A stretch of 51,069 bases of DNA. Source: DTNV01 sp964388435. Lineage in GTDB: Archaea > Micrarchaeota > Micrarchaeia > Norongarragalinales > UBA8480. The stretch is taken from positions 1 through 51,069 of the forward strand of contig CAYMAH010000029.1 in the NCBI GenBank assembly GCA_964388435.1. Direction: 5' to 3'. The notes below the pieces were generated by a model, which searched no databases, was not told the DNA's origin, and worked only from the letters and a program-made list of their open reading frames with translations. Of this stretch, positions 47,409-51,069 are shown piece by piece (position 1 is the first letter of the stretch; every line of letters begins with the position of its first letter). The position numbers were made by a program, and so were the translations under genes.

Positions 47409-48344
47409 CTAACGTAAAATTTTTTCAATTCTTTTGCCTATTTTATTAGAGCTTAAACCGTATAAATCTAAAAGTTCTGAAGCGCTCCCGCTTGTACCAA
47501 ATTTATCCTCCACCCCAATCCTGTAAACAGGAATTTTTTCAGTGCTTAAAACCTCGCTTACGGCGCCTCCCATTCCCCCGCTTACCTGATGCTCTTCAAC
47601 AGTTAAAACCCCGCCCGTTTTAACCGCAGAGTCAAGTATCGTTTTCTTGTCAATAGGCTTTATTGTGTGATTGTTGATTAACTCGGCTTTTATTCCCTTC
47701 TTTTCAAGCTCTTCAACCGCTTTCAAAGACTGAAAAACCATGTTGCCGCATGCTATGACAGTTAGATCTGAACCCTCTTTCAAAACGTTTGCCTTTCCTA
47801 TTTTGAAACTGCTTTCCATCGTGACCTGAGGAAATTTCTCCCTTCCAAGCCTCAAATAAGCGGGGTTTTTCGTTTTTGAGGTTTCAATCGTAGCCTTTTC
47901 GGCTTCAACAGCGTCTGCGGGAACGATGACATTCATTCCAGGCAGCACTCTTGTCAGAGCAATGTCCTCCAAAGCCTGGTGCGTGGCTCCATCCTCTCCA
48001 GTGGTGATTCCAGCATGAGAACTTGCAATCTTGACATTTGCCTTATTATAACAAATCGAAACCCTCAGCTGATTCCAGTTTATTGAGGGGCTGAAAGAAG
48101 CGAAGGAAGTTATGAAAGGAATTTTTCCCTCCAAGGCCAATCCCGCGGCCACGCCTGCAAGATTCTGCTCGGCAACTCCAACATCAAAATACCTTTCGGG
48201 AAACCTCTTTTTGAATTCCTCCAGTCTTAGAGACTCGCTCAGGTCGGCGCTCAAAGCCAGCACGCTCTTGTTTTTTCTTGCCGCTTCGACAATCCCCTTG
48301 CCAAAACCATCCCTTGAAGCCCTCTGATCCTTAAAATCAATCAT
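47409..48344 (-). CDS. tktC: Transketolase, C-terminal subunit
   Basis: The pyrimidine-binding and C-terminal domains of a split archaeal transketolase: ALSADLSESLRLEEF, VGVAEQNLAGVAAGLALEGK with the conserved Glu, SFASFSPSINWNQLR, GITTGEDGATHQALEDIALT and PVYRIGVEDKFGTSG. The start overlaps the tktN stop by 4 bases. It transfers two-carbon units between sugar phosphates. Confidence 0.94.
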   Translation of the reverse strand: MIDFKDQRASRDGFGKGIVEAARKNKSVLALSADLSESLRLEEFKKRFPERYFDVGVAEQNLAGVAAGLALEGKIPFITSFASFSPSINWNQLRVSICYNKANVKIASSHAGITTGEDGATHQALEDIALTRVLPGMNVIVPADAVEAEKATIETSKTKNPAYLRLGREKFPQVTMESSFKIGKANVLKEGSDLTVIACGNMVFQSLKAVEELEKKGIKAELINNHTIKPIDKKTILDSAVKTGGVLTVEEHQVSGGMGGAVSEVLSTEKIPVYRIGVEDKFGTSGSASELLDLYGLSSNKIGKRIEKILR

Positions 48345-49135
48345 TCAACACTCAACTCTTTCAACGCCTGGTTCCTTTCCTTTTCGTTTGGAGCCTTACC
48401 GTGCCATTCAAAGCGATTCTCCATAAAACTAACTCCCTTTCCAGGAATGGTGTTCGCTATCACCACCGTTGGCTTTCCCTTTACTCTTGTCTTCAGTTTT
48501 TTCATATCATCAAAATCGTGGCCGTTGATTTCAACAACATTCCAGTTGAAAGCCTCGTATTTCCTTCTAATGCTTTCAAGAGGCATTATCTCTTCAGTGA
48601 AACCGCTCAACTGAATTCTATTCCTGTCGATAATCGCGGTTAGATTGTCAAGTTCGTACTTTGCAGCGAACATCACCGCCTCCCACGTAGAACCTTCATC
48701 CTGCTCTCCGTCGCTCATCATGCAATAAACGTGATGTTTTTCACCTTCGATTTTCGCCTTCAACGCCATGCCGCACGCCACGGACAAACCCAAGCCCAGC
48801 GGGCCTACGCTTGTTTCAACTCCGGGAAGCGAGCCTCTTTCAGGATGGCCCTGCAGTCCGTTCAACTTTCTAAGTGTTTTAAGTTTCTTTTTGTCAAAAA
48901 AACCCCTATCACTCAAAACAGCGTACAGGGAGGGGCACACGTGACCGTTGGATAAAACAAATCTGTCTCTTTCATTCCATTTTGGCTTTGAAGGATTCAA
49001 CTTCAAAACCTTGTAGTATAAGTAAACGAGCAGGTCTGTCACTCCAAGCGAGCCTCCAGGATGCCCGGAACCGGCATTGTAAATCATGTCGATAATTTCA
49101 ATTCTGATTCTTCTTGCCCTTTCCTTCAAATTCAA
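48341..49135 (-). CDS. tktN: Transketolase, N-terminal subunit
   Basis: The thiamine-diphosphate domain: GSGHPGGSLGVTDLLVYLYY, DRFVLSNGHVCPSLYAVL, GSLPGVETSVGPLGLGLSVA, GDGEQDEGSTWEA and the C-terminal AFNWNVVEINGHDFDDMKKL. The GDG...EQ region binds Mg and the cofactor. 264 residues. It lies between rpe and tktC with overlaps at both ends, so all three form one operon. Confidence 0.95.
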   Translation of the reverse strand: MNLKERARRIRIEIIDMIYNAGSGHPGGSLGVTDLLVYLYYKVLKLNPSKPKWNERDRFVLSNGHVCPSLYAVLSDRGFFDKKKLKTLRKLNGLQGHPERGSLPGVETSVGPLGLGLSVACGMALKAKIEGEKHHVYCMMSDGEQDEGSTWEAVMFAAKYELDNLTAIIDRNRIQLSGFTEEIMPLESIRRKYEAFNWNVVEINGHDFDDMKKLKTRVKGKPTVVIANTIPGKGVSFMENRFEWHGKAPNEKERNQALKELSVE

Positions 49136-49746
49136 GACTCAACACTCTTTTTAATATCTTCAAAATTCTGCAGAGCATTCCCTTCAAACAAGGCGCTGCC
49201 TACAACCAAAACGTTGGCCCCAGCCTCCACCACGCTCTTAGCGTTTTCCTTGTTGATTCCGCCGTCAACAGCTATGGTCTTGTCGGTTTCTTTTCTAAGC
49301 TTTCTTATCTTTTCAATTGTTTCTCCAATGAACTTCTGCCCTCCAAAACCAGGGTGAACGCTCATAATCAAAAAACTGTCAACATACTCGATGTGTTTGT
49401 AAACCTTATCTACCGGTGTTTCGGGGTTCAACGCGATGGCTTTTTTCTGCTTTACCTCCCCGAGATTTTTTTCCACTCCCTCCGACTCTACATGAAACGT
49501 TATAGTGGAAGCCATCCAATACCTCTTGAAGTAATCAGCTGGCTTTTCAACCATCAAGTGAACGTTCAGGTTGTTCTTAATCCATTCAATTCTTCTGGGG
49601 TGAAATTCAGAAATGGTGTTGTTTTTCACGAACCTTCCATCCATCACGTCAACATGAACCTCTCTGACCCTGCTTCCAAGAAGCTCCAAATCCTCCCTTA
49701 GCTTTTTCTGCTCCACGCCTAGAATAGAAGGGCTTAGTTCAAACAT
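49132..49746 (-). CDS. rpe: Ribulose-phosphate 3-epimerase
   Basis: A TIM barrel epimerase: LSPSILGVEQKKLREDLELL, VHVDVMDGRFVKNNT (metal and acid residues), NVHLMVEKPADYF, SVHPGFGGQKFIGETIEKI and VDGGINKENAKS. 204 residues. With split transketolase downstream and rpiB at 14.3 kb it covers most of the non-oxidative pentose phosphate pathway. Its upstream gap (49747-49890) is AT-rich with promoter-like sequence on both sides. Confidence 0.95.
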   Translation of the reverse strand: MFELSPSILGVEQKKLREDLELLGSRVREVHVDVMDGRFVKNNTISEFHPRRIEWIKNNLNVHLMVEKPADYFKRYWMASTITFHVESEGVEKNLGEVKQKKAIALNPETPVDKVYKHIEYVDSFLIMSVHPGFGGQKFIGETIEKIRKLRKETDKTIAVDGGINKENAKSVVEAGANVLVVGSALFEGNALQNFEDIKKSVES

Positions 49747-49890
49747 GAAAATAACTTTTGCTGCAATAAATTATTAAACATTCTATTTGGAACCTTTAAA
49801 AATATGAAAGAACTCTAAAAATATCGGCGTTTTGAGAAAGTCTTTTTAATCTTTTCACTTTAACTTTAACAATCGTAAAGGTGTTGTTGA

Positions 49891-51069
49891 ATGAATTATG
49901 ACGTTATAATCATAGGAGGAGGGCCCTCCGGAAGCACTCTCGCAAGCATGATAGGAGGGAAAACCAAAACACTTCTTTTGGACAAGGCTAAATTTCCAAG
50001 AGACAAAACCTGCGGAGACGCTGTAAGCGGAAAAACCCTTACCATGCTCAAAGAGTTGAACCTAGTTCAAAAAATGGAGAAGGCTAAACACAAGAAAATA
50101 TATGGAGTTTCATTTTCAAGCCCGAACGGAGTCATGGCAAGAATACCGCTTAAGAAAAACATACTGGGAACAAATTACGGGTACGTGTGCAAGAGAATTG
50201 TTTTCGACGACATGCTGTTTAAAAACGCCTCTAAAAAGTGCGATGCCATTCAAAACTTCACCGTTACAGACCTGGTCAGAGAAGGGGAAAAAGTGGTTGG
50301 AGTGAAGGGAATGATAAAAGGAAAGGAAAAAACATTCAAAGGAAAAATAATAGTCGGAGCGGACGGGGCTCAAAGCGTGATGGCGCAGAAACTCAAGGTT
50401 AATGACAATCCCCCAGAGCATGTTTGCGTTGCAATGAGAGCCTACTACAAAAACATCAAGGGTTTGACTGATGATATTGAAATACATTTCGTAGACGAGA
50501 TAATTCCGGGATATTTATGGATATTCCCGGCGGCTAACGGGGAAGCAAACGTAGGAATCGGAGTGGTTTTAAGCGAGGTTAAAAAAAGAAACGTTGACCT
50601 GAAACAGGTGATGTTCAAGGTATTGAAGGAAAACAGGCTTTTCAAAGAAAGATTCAAAAACGCGGTTCTAACATCAGAAGTTAAAGGCTGGACGCTTCCA
50701 TTCGCTTCCTACAAAAGAAAAATAGCGGGAGACTCATGGATTCTTTTGGGAGACGCCGCATCACTGGTTGACCCCTTTTCAGGAGAAGGAATGGGAAACG
50801 GAAGCCTAAGCGCGAGAATAGCCGCCCCGATAGTTCTAGAGGCGTTGAAGAAAGGCGACTCTACTGTTTTACGGCAATACCCGGAAAAACTCTGGCAGAA
50901 TTTAAACCCGGAAGTGAACATGAGCTACAAAATGCAGCAGCTGGGAAAATGGAAGTTTCTTTTAAATCTGGTGGTGGGAAAAATCAAGAAAAGCGAGTGG
51001 GTAAGGGACACCATATCGGGAATGCTCGTGGACAACGAGTCCAAGAAAAACTTTGCCTCGCCTTTATTC
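49891..51069 (+). CDS. Geranylgeranyl reductase family protein (3' end missing)
   Basis: The frame is open to the window edge (393 codons shown). It begins MNYDVIIIGGGPSGSTLASM (FAD site), then TCGDAVSGKTLTMLKELN, IIVGADGAQSVMAQKL, YLWIFPAANGEANVGIGVV and LLGDAASLVDPFSGEGMGNG. The redox Cys region PRDKTCGD matches the family. It is a paralogue of the protein at 37304-38452 but rather different; one may reduce lipid chains and the other a different isoprenoid or quinone. A GTAAAGGTG ribosome site precedes ATG. Confidence 0.9.
   Translation, partial: MNYDVIIIGGGPSGSTLASMIGGKTKTLLLDKAKFPRDKTCGDAVSGKTLTMLKELNLVQKMEKAKHKKIYGVSFSSPNGVMARIPLKKNILGTNYGYVCKRIVFDDMLFKNASKKCDAIQNFTVTDLVREGEKVVGVKGMIKGKEKTFKGKIIVGADGAQSVMAQKLKVNDNPPEHVCVAMRAYYKNIKGLTDDIEIHFVDEIIPGYLWIFPAANGEANVGIGVVLSEVKKRNVDLKQVMFKVLKENRLFKERFKNAVLTSEVKGWTLPFASYKRKIAGDSWILLGDAASLVDPFSGEGMGNGSLSARIAAPIVLEALKKGDSTVLRQYPEKLWQNLNPEVNMSYKMQQLGKWKFLLNLVVGKIKKSEWVRDTISGMLVDNESKKNFASPLF

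Overview
The window is AT-rich, gene-dense archaeal chromosome. Domain-level markers are an archaeal-type DnaG primase, a histone, eL21, Rpo4, EF-1beta, uL1/uL10/P1, ABCE1, an RFC small subunit, Rad50, membrane LonB, pyruvoyl arginine decarboxylase, Pth2 and a split Hef. Short proteins, ATGA gene overlaps, leaderless-looking promoters, a two-intron tRNA and many tiny class III signal-peptide proteins suggest a small-genome DPANN-type archaeon (for example Diapherotrites, Micrarchaeota or Aenigmarchaeota). The phylum is inference; no rRNA is present to settle it.

Layout. 1-0.64 kb has no convincing gene. 0.64-1.9 kb (+) is eL21-Rpo4-DUF655. 1.9-7.6 kb (-) is a long same-strand array: five small two-helix membrane proteins (four share a [RK]xD[FY]L[NE] motif), an unknown soluble protein, a prepilin peptidase and six pilin-like proteins with coupled starts. 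7.8-8.2 kb is a decayed ABC exporter (ATPase start joined to permease end). 8.2-12 kb has a CBS protein, dnaG, a zinc ribbon, a PRC-barrel protein, a truncated RqcH and a histone. 12.1-14.7 kb carries Hef split into helicase and nuclease genes, plus rpiB. 14.8-17.3 kb has pdaD, scpB, uS2 and a MEMO protein. 17.5-20.4 kb has small proteins, a zinc-finger gene with EF-1beta, tRNA-Arg(GCG) with two predicted introns, RNHCP, a UPF0173 hydrolase and a DsbB-like protein.

20.5-22.3 kb is the uL1-uL10-P1 stalk operon. 22.5-27.2 kb has a small membrane protein, rad50 and lonB. 27.3-31.7 kb (-) is a Tad-like pilus motor (ATPase, two platform proteins) with three small pilins, one only 37 aa. 31.7-33.5 kb (-) has an unknown repeat protein, an orphan DNA methyltransferase and pth2. 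33.6-38.5 kb (+) has ABCE1, rfcS, MscS and a geranylgeranyl reductase, then cobalamin adenosyltransferase (-). 39.2-45.0 kb (+) is an AbrB-like gene and sufB(intein)-sufC-sufD-sufS-sufU. 45-47.3 kb has a further pilin, a 48-aa CxxC protein, a GT4 glycosyltransferase and a vapBC module with a palindromic operator. 47.4-49.7 kb (-) is rpe-tktN-tktC. A second geranylgeranyl reductase runs off the right edge.

The genes fit together as information processing (translation, replication, repair), Fe-S assembly by Suf, a non-oxidative pentose phosphate route (rpiB, rpe, split transketolase), isoprenoid-lipid saturation, and a surface pilus system whose motor, peptidase and pilins lie at three separate places. 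The most novel items are the small paralogous membrane-protein operon, the two-intron tRNA, the scattered mini-pilins and the decayed exporter.
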